From assembly GCA_014529385.2 (NCBI GenBank), contig CM043953.1, positions 109,684,549-109,748,548 on the forward strand: a DNA stretch of 64,000 nucleotides. The letters are read 5' to 3'. Position 1 is the stretch's first letter. Each line of letters opens with the position of its first letter. A program made the position numbers and the translations under genes. This DNA comes from Adiantum capillus-veneris. Its lineage: Eukaryota; Streptophyta; Polypodiopsida; Polypodiales; Pteridaceae. The notes beneath the pieces were generated by a model. It did no database searches and was not told the DNA's origin. It worked only from the letters and a program-made list of their open reading frames with translations. Positions 1 through 13,010 of this stretch are shown in pieces.

Positions 1-328
1 AGTCCACAAGAGAGCGTTTACATTCCTTGACTTCCTCTTCAAGTTGCATCAAACGTGTTGTTTGCATCTCAAGTGTCCTCTTGAGATTCTCATTCTCAAC
101 CACAAGTACCCTTAGTGTGCCATTCTCCATTGCAAGTGCTCGTAAGTCTTCGCCTTGTTTGTTTACGGTCTCTTGCAATGATACCAAGTACGCCATGATC
201 ATGGTTTCCGATGTCATTGGTTGGGTGGTTGTGTTGCTATCTCCACACTTAGGAGATTTTGGATCATTTTCCACAATGGTTGTGGACCTTGTTAAAGAAG
301 AAGAACCCCTGCGAGTGCCGGAAGACAT
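1..328 (-). CDS. N-terminal part of a coiled-coil, gag-like ORF (runs off window edge)
   Basis: An open frame of 109 codons runs on the minus strand from an ATG at 328-326 to the window edge without a stop. The first 40 residues are rich in Ser, Thr and Arg (starts MSSGTRRGSSS). From about residue 45 the frame becomes a heptad-like coiled coil (for example LVSLQETVNKQGEDLRAL, then VVENENLKRTLEMQ). This arrangement is common at the N terminus of plant gypsy gag proteins, but no gag-specific motif is reached before the edge, so a host coiled-coil protein is also possible. No upstream exon is apparent; the frame starts about 100 bp after an LTR-like segment. Confidence 0.45.
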   Translation of the reverse strand, partial: MSSGTRRGSSSLTRSTTIVENDPKSPKCGDSNTTTQPMTSETMIMAYLVSLQETVNKQGEDLRALAMENGTLRVLVVENENLKRTLEMQTTRLMQLEEEVKECKRSLVD

Positions 329-556
329 TGTATGTAAAATAGGAGATGAGAATCAATTTTGTTGAACCTGTTCACTTCAGAAATGCTGCTACAGAAACGC
401 CTTCCATAAATCTGAAAATTTCTGTCTTTACATCAATGCGTAGAGGACTTCGTGCTCTTCGATTGAGGCTATAGATCACCCAAATCGGAGTTCGGATGAA
501 GAAGTTATGATCAAAAGAGTGGACTGTTGTCTACTAGGTTAAAAAACGGTTGCGGA
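329..556. other. Leader/LTR-like non-coding segment
   Basis: No ORF is supported. The segment lies just upstream (minus strand) of the coiled-coil ORF. Positions 424-444 share a 21-bp block, with one mismatch, with 41855-41875 inside the putative 3' LTR region of element H1. It may therefore be the end of a related LTR or a leader. Confidence 0.3.
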
Positions 557-585
557 TGAGAGAGAGAGAGAGAGAGAGAAGAGAG

Positions 586-641
<56 letters not shown>

Positions 642-700
642 GGAGGGTATGGGGAGATAAAGATGAGGGATGGAGAGAGAGAAGGGAGAGGGGAGGGGCG

Positions 701-739
<39 letters not shown>

Positions 740-816
740 GGGCAGTAGAGGGGATGGGTTAGAGGGATCATGAGAGGGAGAGAGGGCGACGGGGGAGAGA
801 GAGAAGGGAAGGGGCC

Positions 817-888
<72 letters not shown>

Positions 889-985
889 GGAAGGGGAGGG
901 GCTGATAGAGAGAGAAGGGGTGAGGGGAGAAAGAGAGAGGCAAAGATAGGGAGGGGGGGGGGGGGGGGGGGGAGAGGGTAGGGCT

Positions 986-1017
<32 letters not shown>
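557..1017. repeat. Compound microsatellite: imperfect (GA)n, G20, (AC)n
   Basis: Long interrupted GA tracts from about 557 to 950 are followed by an uninterrupted run of 20 G (953-972) and a pure AC repeat (987-1017). Minus-strand frames through here read Ser-Leu or Cys-Val repeats and are artefacts of the simple repeat. Confidence 0.95.
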
Positions 1018-1018
<1 letters not shown>

Positions 1019-3255
1019 GAAGGAGGAGATTCTTGGCTACTCCACTCGAGGGAGGGGCGGCAATGGACTATTGTTTGTAGGATTGGGGGTGGCACATATG
1101 GTGGTAGTAAGTTAGCACCACTAACCACCAGTGGTGGGCTAAGTTGGTGGTGGCAATGGGTGCTAAGGGGCGGCAATGGGAGGTAGTGGTGGTGGGATGA
1201 AAAAAAAAGCTCGCTCCGTTGAGCTCGCTCCATAACCGTCCCTCCCCCGTTTGATGGTGGCATGTTGATGGTGGCATGCTCCCCTGACACTTGGTTCTTC
1301 TCAGCTTTATTGGTTTCTTCTGGTTACTGGCAGGTGGGTGCTATCATTTAACGAGCGATGAAAAGCGAGTGAGGGACAAAAAGCGAGCAAAGAGATGCAA
1401 ACAACAAAATACTTTGAAGCGTTATTGATCATATTGATGGTAAGCAAACTCCAACTAGAGAAAACTTTCCAATTGGATTACTTGGTACTAATGTACGTGC
1501 TTAGAATATTCTTTAACAGGAGATTAACACTTGTAATCTACCTATCCTCTCTGGATAACTGACAGTATTGAGATGTGTTTCCCCACCATTTAGGTTTTCC
1601 AAAGTGACTGGTAAAAAGGAATCACAATTCTTTGCGGCGATGCAAATTAATCAACAATGTTAGTAACAACCATCGAGGTTAACTTTAGTTAGTTGATCTA
1701 CAAGCACCCAAAACTCTCCATGACCTCTATTAGTGATTGGCAGATCTACAATTAATCTCATAGAATTATTGAAGGGTGAGGTTGATAATAATGGTCCTTT
1801 TAAATTCTTCTCTCTTGTGTTTATACTATATTCCCCCTCCAAATTTTTTTAAAAGGAATCGACAATACTCTCCTGCTCAAATGATTTTTGTGGAAAATTG
1901 TGTAGTTTGAGATCATGTTTCTTAGTCCCCATAAAGTAGGCAAACCCTCATGGTGGCAACCACGGGAATCTTGGAGTCATGGGGGGGGCTTGTTAATAAA
2001 GAAAGCACACCTAGTATCCCTTCACGTGTGTTAAAATCAGAAAGGAAGGAGGTCATGAAGTGGCCACTAATCATGAAAGTGAAGGGGGCTAGAAATGCAC
2101 TATGAGAATTACAAGGTGACAAGGAGACAACAAGGTGCATGTCCATGCTGGAATTTCTCACTTGGCAAAATCTAGTGACTACAAGGTGGGGATGCTTTTC
2201 TTGATGTTGATTGAGATGGTACAATTTGATTGGAAACAATGCAAAAAAAAAAAAATGGATGCTGAAGTGGTCTCTGTAGTAAGATTGCATGCTGAATTTT
2301 TGGCATGGAAAGTTGTTGGATTGGACGGCTCAAATCACATGCCTCATGATCTTGAACTTTGACCGTTAAAGTTCTTTTCAATAGAATTTACAGCATTTCC
2401 AATGTAGAATGGCCCATGCAAAGAACACCGCTACCAAATTTTAATTTTTGGGTTTATATCACAAAATGGGAGTTGTGGCACCTAACACTTGTTGTGTCCA
2501 CTTGATAGATGCATTTTATACTCTTGCAATGCCATCTAGATAGCCTATTTCTTGGATAGAATATGAATTCAATTAAGTAATCATCTTCCTTAAGGTTCAT
2601 CTTGTATGGTGATCCATTATGATATAATATTGCATAACTAAGTCCCTAACTAGTCTCACTTTTGCCTGTACATAAAGGAATACATTAGTTGCCTTATAAA
2701 ACTATTAGCAAAGTTGAACAACCATAACATCACATGGGAAAACTAACTTATTCCCTCACCCATGCATAGATGATTGTGATTTTGCTAACTTGAAATTTTT
2801 TATTTGTGTTATAGCTATGTCTCTGGCCTCTGAAAAAGTCCTGCCACTTGCATCTGGAAACACATTCCAATTGAGATTAATGAGCATTGAGAGATTGAGG
2901 TCACTTGAAAGTATGGCTCTACAAAAGTAGTGCTACTGTATCATATAATCACGTTGTCCTTGCTTTTGCCACCATCTTTGTGAGCTTACTCCATTTAATG
3001 CTCTTGATGAAAATGTCCCGTTATCCCAAAGTCTATTTTGTCTCCACCACTACCATTTCACTACAAATGGGGGAGTGATAAAATCATTAATAGCCTTTGA
3101 CTTGAGGCTCAAGGTATAAGCTTGATTCATAGCTCTGTTTCTTTATCCACGTAGACAATATTCATTTGCTAGAGCAGCTTGAGGCTAATAAATAAGTGTA
3201 ATTCTCAATTGAGAAGCGTTTCTTGAAATAAAAATGCACAAAAATGGATACAATC
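1018..3255. other. No recognisable gene
   Basis: Only short unconvincing frames occur on either strand. There is a 12-bp A run near 2244-2255. No retroelement domain, RNA gene or LTR boundary was recognised. Confidence 0.5.
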
Positions 3256-3257
3256 TT

Positions 3258-3262
3258 CCTTC

Positions 3263-3295
<33 letters not shown>

Positions 3296-3314
3296 CTATC
3301 TCTCTTTCTTCTTA

Positions 3315-3350
<36 letters not shown>
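3258..3350. repeat. Microsatellite (CT)n then (GT)n
   Basis: An interrupted CT tract (about 3258-3306) is followed by a nearly pure GT tract (about 3317-3350). The Cys-Val run in the plus-strand frame beginning at 3319 is repeat-encoded and not taken as a gene. Confidence 0.95.
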
Positions 3351-3354
<4 letters not shown>

Positions 3355-4125
3355 GGACTAATTTTTGAAGTTCTTAAAGTAAAAAAGAATGTAGTAGGCC
3401 ATATCTTTAATTTAGCACGATCTGAAAGATTATTACATAGTCTATTAGATAGGGCTTATATGAACGAGTTTAAGATAGTAAGAGAGAAAATATATTCTCT
3501 TCTTTTTAAATAATACACTAAAGACATATTTTGATAAAGATTAATGAATAACAGGTAGTCTGTTTATGAACAGTATAATAAAAATGTAGTTAATATTGAG
3601 GTTTTTATTGATATCAATGTTTTATATTTATGTATTTTAGCTTAAAATGCATGGGTAGGCTTCAAATAAGTTGAAAAAGTAGTGGAGACCCAAAAATAGA
3701 GTTTTTATGAGTCGCGCCTTAAAAATTGCGTTTTCAATCAAAGAAAGACGTTTTTCGCAATTTTGTCCATGTACCTTTGTAGACCAGATCTCTTCCCGTC
3801 GTTTTGAGTACCTGGAAGTCTATTTTCTGAGGTAGTTTGACAAAGTTATGATAGAAACATATTGTCAGCAGCAGCAGGACAGCCTACAAGCAGCAACAGG
3901 TTAGCTTACAAACAAATATACACAGGTAATATCTCTTTTGTTTCATCCAATGAAGAAGTAATTATACTCTTTTATGATGGTACAAAATGATGTTTTGAAT
4001 TTGATTATCATGTTGATTTGGTTACACAAGTATGTTCTTTTGGCAATTTTATAGACGATGCAGAAATCAATGTGGGAAACAGGATCTGTGCAAGGTGTCA
4101 TGATGTTGAGATTTTGATCGTGTTG
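3351..4125. other. No recognisable gene
   Basis: AT-rich sequence with no supported ORF. The text around 3700-3800 has wording typical of degenerate plant LTR or leader sequence, but no paired LTR was found in the window. Confidence 0.4.
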
Positions 4126-4316
4126 CGATTCCGATTATGATTGTTGCCATCAAGAGATTGAGATTGAGAGTGTGATTGTGATTGTGATTGAGATTGAGAG
4201 TGAGAGTGTGATTGAGATTGAGATTGAGATTGTGCACAAGATTGAGATGAATTGAGATAGAGTAGTGAGAGTGTGAGTGAGAGTGTATTGAGTGAGAGTG
4301 TGATTGAGATAGTCGG
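4126..4316. repeat. Degenerate GATTGA/GAGTGT minisatellite
   Basis: Repeated GATTGA, GATTGT and GAGTGT hexamers fill about 190 bp. Sequence purity drops towards both ends. Confidence 0.85.
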
Positions 4317-4476
4317 GGGTGGTCGGAAGTTATGCTAATACAAGTATAGGCTTTTTTGTAATGCTAATACTTGTATCAATCAACTCTTTTTATCATGTAT
4401 TGTACTTGCGTTTTACTGTATATTCCTTTTTCATCAAAGTATTCCACTCTCCCCGTGTCGCGTCACAGTGTGCGTG

Positions 4477-4580
4477 TGTATATGTATATGTGTGTATATA
4501 TATGTATATAATATATATATATATATATAATATATATATTATTTATATATATATAAATATATGTGTGTGTGTGTGTGTGT
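4477..4580. repeat. Compound (GT)n/(AT)n microsatellite, left flank of inverted-repeat element
   Basis: Alternating GT, AT and TATAA tracts end in a pure GT run (about 4562-4580). The tract abuts the left arm of the inverted-repeat element at 4581-4868. Confidence 0.9.
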
Positions 4581-4867
4581 TGGTGAAAGCATGTTAACCT
4601 GTCACGCTTTTTGTGTTAGTTAGCAGTTTCAAGTTAGCACATCTTCGAAAAGTTGGGCGTCCGGTAAATTTTTTACAAATAATATCAAAATTTGTCGGAG
4701 GTTGTACATTTGGATTCCTTGTTTCAAGTACATACTATTGATATATCATATGTCATAGATCTTGGAGATGTAGCTCAAGTTATTGTACTAGGTTAGCATA
4801 TGTCAAAATTGTGCTAGTTAGCATTGTCCGGGACATGAAAAGCATGACAAGCTAACATGCTTTCACC

Positions 4868-4868
<1 letters not shown>
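4581..4868. mobile_element. Candidate short inverted-repeat element (MITE-like) inserted in simple repeats
   Basis: The left arm (4583-4612, beginning GGTGAAAGCATGTTA) matches the reverse complement of the right arm (about 4837-4866) with a few mismatches. The element is about 290 bp, has no ORF, and is bordered on both sides by GT/TA microsatellite. Elements that insert into TA microsatellites are known in plants (Micron-type in rice), which fits. A target duplication cannot be read because both flanks are simple repeat. Confidence 0.5.
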
Positions 4869-4953
<85 letters not shown>

Positions 4954-4981
4954 TAATGGGTGTATGTATGTATGTATATAT
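4869..4981. repeat. (AT)n microsatellite, right flank of inverted-repeat element
   Basis: Long AT tract with TAATATAAATATTA interruptions, ending in GTAT units near 4965-4981. Confidence 0.9.
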
Positions 4982-5287
4982 ATACCTGATTGAGAAGCGA
5001 TTCAAAATGCAAGTGAAATGGTCCAAGTGGGAAGCATGTGCTGAGAGATTAATTTGCCCAAGTGGGAAGTGTTTCTCATAGCACTTACATAGATACATAC
5101 CATATATTTACGTGCATAACTATATGTCTATATAAATTGAATCAAGTTGGGGCCTTGAACTTTGAAGAAAGTTTGGAAACAATCAGCAAGTAGGTAGGCA
5201 AAATGTCCTTTTTTAGTGAAGCCATTAATTAGTTTTGGGGACAAGAAAGGAAAAAAGGAAGGGTGAGGAGAAAGAAAGGAAAATAAA

Positions 5288-5318
<31 letters not shown>

Positions 5319-5411
5319 AGGGGGGGGGGGGGGGGGGGTTAGGGGGGGGGGGGGGGGGGGGGGGGGTTGGTGGGGCAGGAGGGGCGGGGGGGTGGGGTTG
5401 GGGTGGGGGGG
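5288..5411. repeat. Poly-G tract (about 125 bp, interrupted)
   Basis: Runs of roughly 18-30 G are separated by TA, TTA and TT. Such tracts can form G-quadruplex on the plus strand. The exact length is unreliable because homopolymers assemble poorly. Confidence 0.9.
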
Positions 5412-5479
5412 TAGCTAGGGCTAGGGTAGAGGGGAGTATTGTTTTTGTTTAATGCTTAAGGGGACCCTAAAGGGCAATG

Positions 5480-5560
5480 TAAGCGTATAGTCTAGTGGTT
5501 AAGCTTGAGCCTTTGTTCTCCTACGTGCTGAGGTCAAATCTTACCCATTAGCAATGGTTT
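5480..5560 (+). repeat. tRNA-derived SINE-like fragment
   Basis: A tRNA A-box-like block (TAGTCTAGTGGTTAAG, about 5486-5501) is followed about 30 bp later by a degenerate B-box (GAGGTCAAATC, about 5530-5540). The spacing matches an RNA polymerase III promoter. The B-box has lost GGTTCGA identity and no acceptor stem can be folded, so this is not a functional tRNA gene. Confidence 0.4.
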
Positions 5561-6184
5561 TAAATCGTGAGTGCATTAGAGATGCTAATTGGAGATGCTA
5601 AAGCATCTTGGGAAGATTCTATGTAATGAAAACCGAAAGTAGAGCCAGTAGTAGTGTGGGATACATCTTAGAGTGTCCACATAACTATGGACTTGGGTTC
5701 CAAAAACAATCAATTGTGTCTCTAGTAGTAGCCCATGTGGGATATGCATCCAGAAGTGGCAACACAGCTACAAACTTAGATTTTAGTAGCTATAGTTTTT
5801 GCTTCTAATAGTACTTTGTATGGATCTAAGAGGGGAGACTTAGCTATAAGCATAAGGCTAGGGCCTAGTCGTGTACATAGGGTGATTAGATATCATATAT
5901 AAGGAGTCAAGCATGCATTGAGATCTCACGTTGATCTATACATAGCAATAGAGAAGCCATGTCAATTTGATGTACAAAGAATGCAAAGGGATACCTCAAG
6001 GTAGAAGTAGCTTCCTTCTAATGTGTTGATAACACTATTAAGGTGGAAATTTTACCAAATGGGTACTAATAGAGACCACAAACCTAAGTGTGTCGCTTGT
6101 AATGTATATATGGTGCCTTTGTTTGTTTTTAGTGCTAAACACCCAAGGGAGCAAGCACAACATGTGGTTGTTTGTCTATAACCC
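5561..6184. other. No recognisable gene
   Basis: A 66-codon plus-strand frame (5608-5808) has no recognisable features. Nothing else was seen. Confidence 0.4.
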
Positions 6185-6348
6185 AAGGGGGCTTTCTTAG
6201 CTAGTTAGAAGGTTGGACTTGCATCACCATGGTGGTGGGTTCAACCCCCACTAACACCCTTGGAGGTATCTAAGGAAAAAAACGAAGGTCCGGGTGGCCC
6301 GGCCTGTGCTGGTTGAATAGCAAACAAAGTCAACACTAAAAAAAAAAA
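6185..6348 (+). mobile_element. tRNA-derived SINE candidate with poly-A tail
   Basis: The head carries an A-box-like block (TAGCTAGTTAGAAGG, 6198-6212) and a good B-box (GGGTTCAACCC, 6237-6247) at pol III spacing. The text between them resembles a tRNA D/anticodon region. A tRNA-unrelated body follows, and an A run (about 6338-6348) closes it. Total about 165 bp, a usual plant SINE length. Target-site duplications were not found by eye. Confidence 0.55.
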
Positions 6349-6720
6349 CATACAATGTCGGAGGATATGTGTTCGCTACGTGAGTCGGGCAGGCGCCAAG
6401 CCTCTGGCTGTGGGAGGTGTGAGATAGAACAAGAAAAACAGATGCATATGGCTTTGGCAATCACCGTAGTCTTCAATTAATCAATTCAAACTCAGAGTAT
6501 AATGTAATCGGTAGCCAAGGCGGGCTATTAGCAGCACCAACACTTGGATGAACTGATAAATAGGAGTTTAAACTCCCTTTACAAATTAACCGGGCCGTTA
6601 ACAACACCGGACCTAACAAAATGTTTAATCAACTTCGGACCGATGATGATGCCGAAAATTTTCTTATATCGCTTTATCTGCTTCGATTCTCGCCTTATCT
6701 TTCGAGGCTTACTTAGATCT
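6349..6720. other. No recognisable gene
   Basis: Short frames only. No domain or repeat boundary recognised. Confidence 0.35.
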
Positions 6721-7016
6721 TCTTAATCTTGAGTGAGAGAGTTCCTAGCTTTTCTGATTCAATTCTGAGCTTGAAGCCGAGCCTCATTCCCTTCTGCCTC
6801 CTCTTGATTATGGCCGAGAGAGGGAGAGAGCCTCCTTGCATTGCTTCCTCGTTCCCTCCTCTTGCAACTCTTCGAACCTCCCTTCCCCCTCTCCTCCTCG
6901 TTTTGCTTCCACTGGGGTCCTCTTCGTTATGCCCCTTGCTCGATGCCCTCGTTTTTGCTTGCCTTGAGGATGAGAGCGCGCGAGAGAGATATTGCTGCTT
7001 CTTTGTCTTGCCGAGC

Positions 7017-7050
<34 letters not shown>

Positions 7051-8930
7051 TCTCCATGCTCCGAGCCCTCCCCGCCTTTGCTTTGCTTGGAGCTCTTCAA
7101 GCTCTTCTCCTCCTCTCGCATGCAATGACCCCTTCTCATGAGAAAAAAAAAACGCTATTAATATCACCCTCCCTCCCTTAGCAACGACGGCGCCGTCGTT
7201 GCAAGGGAGGCGTAAAAACCTCCTCCTGATGATGTGGCAGCGGTTTTCCCTACTGCGCCGTTCGCGGCAAAATTGGGCCCAAAGATTTTCGCCACAGCCT
7301 CCTGAGGAAATTCCGTCTCTTGGTCGGCGTCATCTGGTGACTCCCCCGGCCTGCGCGAATGCCTCTTTCCCTACGCAGCTGCTCGCTGCCCTGCTCGCCA
7401 TGCTTCGCCATTTTTCTTTTTCATTGGCTTTTCACTTTCCCCTTATTAAACCCCTTAGTGGGCGGCCATTGACTTTGTTTAATTGGGCGGGCGGCCCTAG
7501 TGGGCACCACATTGCAAACATGCCGGCCAAACAATGTCAAGCACGACATTTTGCATAACTACGGGCCGAGGCTTGCCAAGCTTCTCCATTTGGCGGCCGT
7601 AATCATTGTAAAGGCATAACATTTGGCACAAATGCCGACCAAAGCAATGCATACCATAACATCATTATTTTCAACATCCCCTAGCTAGTAATATTACCAT
7701 GAATTTTTGTGCCTATAAATGGCCTCGAACAGTGCCACTAGCCTGCTAGATACAAGTATGAGTGATTGCATTGAAGTAAGGCCTTCCCATCACATCCGAT
7801 AAAAGTGTTAGAGTTTTATTCCTTCTAGCCGGGCATTGCCAATCACGACCACTGCCGGTCAAGCACTGCATGAAATGGCATCCCGGACATGACTCTCATC
7901 AAGCTATTACTGCTCCCGCATTCCAAAACCCAAATAAAACTCAAAAATTCCCAGATGGCACTCCGGCCCAGCGGACTAGACTGACACGGAACCGGCCCCC
8001 AGAGAATCTTTAACGGCCAATAACTTGGCAACCGTAACTTCGATCGCTGGTCTGAAAGGACCGACGCGCTCCACAAAGTGAGCACTTCAGCCCGATGCAT
8101 TCACTTTAGTTTTGTCTCCTCAGCTGTAGTTGCCCAATCCGGTACAGATGTGCAATCGACTTAACTTCAAACTGCCATAACTTCTTCACCGTAGCTCCAA
8201 TCGACGAGCCCTAAAGACGGGCCGGTAGAGCACTTCAAGCACTGCAGTTCTGGATCATAATCTCTCATATGTGGTCACTGCAAGCATACTCATTTTTGGC
8301 ATCATTGAGGCATCTATTGGCCCTTATAAGCCGCATCTAGCATACATTAATCATTAAGCTTGGCCTGTTATCAAGCCCTGATCACTGCTCACTTAATGTG
8401 TAGGATTCAAAGAAGCTTAGCTTGCATTTCTTTGCTCTTTTTCTCATCATGGCAGCGGAGCTGCACGACATCCACCCCCTTTGAACCTGCACAGCCTCCG
8501 GTCTGTGCCAACAGCACTTTAATATGCATCTGCTACAGGTACCTTAAGCTCCTTACCCATCATCAGACTCACTTAGCTATTAAACATATGAAAAATGAAA
8601 TAAGTCTTATACCCTATCATCAATGTTTTAGTTGAATCATTAGGTAGCTGTCCATCAAAAATCTCTGAACTGTATCTGCCGTATCTTCAAAGCATTTAAT
8701 CATGGATAACTTATTTAGTGAACCCCGCCAGACTCAAGTGCTCCAGTTAATGATGCACACGGCTTGACTATTAAGCTCTCTCTTAAGGAACCCTGTCAAG
8801 CTCAAGTATGCCTTACTCTATCTGCACACAGAATGGCCGTCAAGTCCTTTACCTCAAGTTCTGGTAGCAGAACCAACTCAAAAGATGTAAAGAAGAACCT
8901 AAGGAGTGGAGGATGAAAGAAGATTTTACT
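6721..8930. other. GC-richer LTR-like region without supported gene
   Basis: Composition is GC-richer than its surroundings. A plus-strand frame at 6729-7181 is mostly Leu/Ser/Pro and contains a GA microsatellite (about 7018-7047), so it is not accepted. A TATA-like TATAAATGG near 7715 and repeated phrases about 8.0-8.25 kb recall plant LTR/leader sequence. No matching second copy is present in the window, so element boundaries cannot be set. Confidence 0.35.
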
Positions 8931-8934
8931 TTTT

Positions 8935-9200
8935 TTTTTTTTTTTGCCCGAAAGCTGTCTCTTGTGGAAACAGGGCACTCGGGCGCAAGCATCACTCGGA
9001 GGATTGGTCTAGGACTACTTGTGCCTTGTTGTCAGCAGAGGGAATGCCTAGGATGGGGGCAAATCTTGGCCATCGATAAATAAAAGATCTCAGAATGACA
9101 AGAGTATGGGCTTTGTGTATCAAGGATGTGGAGGCGGGGTGGTAGGGGTGGCTGCCCTGATAGACGTTGTAATTTTGATCCCTGGATGTTGTCATGGCTT
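8935..9200 (-). mobile_element. Possible poly-A-terminated retroposon (minus strand)
   Basis: Reading the minus strand, about 230 bp of unique sequence ends in an uninterrupted A run (T17 or so on the plus strand, about 8929-8945). A 3' poly-A next to otherwise GC-rich sequence suggests a SINE or LINE 3' end. No reverse transcriptase, A/B box or clear target duplication was seen. Confidence 0.3.
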
Positions 9201-9263
9201 AACATGAGCATGACAAAACCTTGTAATTTTTTTTGGGCTGCTCAATATAATCTACATGTTCTT

Positions 9264-11714
<2,451 letters not shown>

Positions 11715-11724
<10 letters not shown>

Positions 11725-12304
11725 TCTCTTCAGGTGGATTGCCCAACCCCCTTCTCTATAACTTGATGCACCACAGACACCAACTCCCTTTCAAAGTACA
11801 ACTTGAGGTGCACACCATTCACCCTGTGTCAAAGAAATCTACAGTTCATCCTTATCAACTGGTAAGTACCATTAGGAAAAACTTGATGCACCTTGTATGG
11901 TCATGTCCACTTCCTTTTAAACTTATTTTTGAAAGAAAAATTGAGATAGCTCTCATACTTCATCACTAGATCACCTTTCTCTGTCTGTTTCTTCTTTGGC
12001 AAGTGCTGACTGAACTTTCCAACCCACCCCCTCCCCCTCCCCCCCCCTCACAAAGAAATCTGATGCAAGTCACACAGAACTTCTCCATGCAAAAAGCTGC
12101 TCAAAGCCTCTTCTATCCCACTATATTAAAGCTTGCAAGACTATTAATCATGTCCTGCCAAAATATCTTGATAAGCTCTATCAATCGGCCATGTATCATT
12201 TCAATGCACCAGCAGCTAGACATGCACCGGTAGCATTGCTTTTCTTTTTCACACATACATTTAGGAAGAGAATGGGTCCTAGGATGGCAGTTTAAGGGAG
12301 TCAT
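11715..12304 (-). pseudogene. Gypsy integrase C-terminal fragment, copy 2
   Basis: Near copy of the fragment at 9.28-9.79 kb in the same orientation. It retains KGDLVMKYE and the C-terminal fold but carries additional stops and a C/T-rich insertion (about 12024-12050). The frame at 12304-12113 covers the linker between integrase core and tail. No core is present. Confidence 0.7.
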
Positions 12305-12717
12305 TGCTTTAGTCTAAATTAATAAATGAATCATATCAAAGACAGAAAGATTCAATTGAATTCAAGACAACTGAATTTTTGAATTTATTAATATATATGA
12401 ATCAGTCTTTGCAACTGATTCAATTCACAAGAAATGATTTCATCAAATGTCCATAAATATCTAAATAGCAATAGCGGGACATTGCAATGATTCAGTCAAA
12501 AGGAAGATTTTGAATTCAAACAATGAAAAGATTTAATTGCTCGCAAATAAAATTTAAGTAGGGGATTATTACAAAGCTCGGCGTATAGATTACAGATCTA
12601 TAATCTCCTCAAATCAAAGACTGTATGTAGGATTTATGGAAGGCCAAATATCATAAAGTTGTCCATCCCCTTTTTTGTGGGAAAAAGTGCATCCTTTGAC
12701 GACTCTTACACCTCTCT
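11725..12717. repeat. Direct repeat copy 2 (gypsy 3' region)
   Basis: Partner of 9264-10070. The block at about 12575-12717 matches 9930-10070 closely, including a shared 40-bp stretch around GGCGTATAGATTACAGATC. Confidence 0.85.
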
Positions 12718-13010
12718 TACACACCCACCATTCTTGCACATATATGCTCCATAACTCAAGAACCTCACAACTACGTATTGAAATAGCTCTGGCCATTTGT
12801 CCTATTTGTTTGGAATTCGCAATGCACTCCATTTTCATATAATCATAACTTACAAACCATAGCTCCATTTGAGGACCATTTAAGATCACTTCAAGTTCTT
12901 TATCACCAAGCAAAAAACCAGCCCCTTGAATATCCTCCACCAATCATCCCATCTAGCCCTTTTTGGAGCTATTTTGGCCTAAGAAACCACATAGAGCATA
13001 CATTTCAGTT
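12718..13010. other. Non-coding, degenerate retroelement-like sequence
   Basis: No supported ORF. A minus-strand frame at 12943-12614 has no recognisable domain. Likely decayed gypsy sequence between the RT fragment and the repeat copy. Confidence 0.35.

Noticed and set aside
27-365. 112-codon plus-strand frame
   Set aside because: It is the antisense shadow of the coiled-coil ORF on the minus strand (328 to 1), whose composition and ATG are better.
511-1290. 259-codon Ser/Leu/Pro-rich minus frame and overlapping frames
   Set aside because: Encoded by GA/CT and AC microsatellites; no non-repetitive core.
5288-5411. Biological meaning of the exact poly-G length
   Set aside because: Homopolymer length is likely affected by sequencing or assembly.
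5480-5560. Functional tRNA gene
   Set aside because: A-box present but B-box degenerate and no acceptor or T-stem pairing can be made; kept only as SINE-like.
6729-7181. 150-codon plus frame resembling a secreted Leu-rich protein
   Set aside because: Low-complexity Leu/Ser/Pro with an embedded GA repeat; equally long frames overlap it on the other strand.
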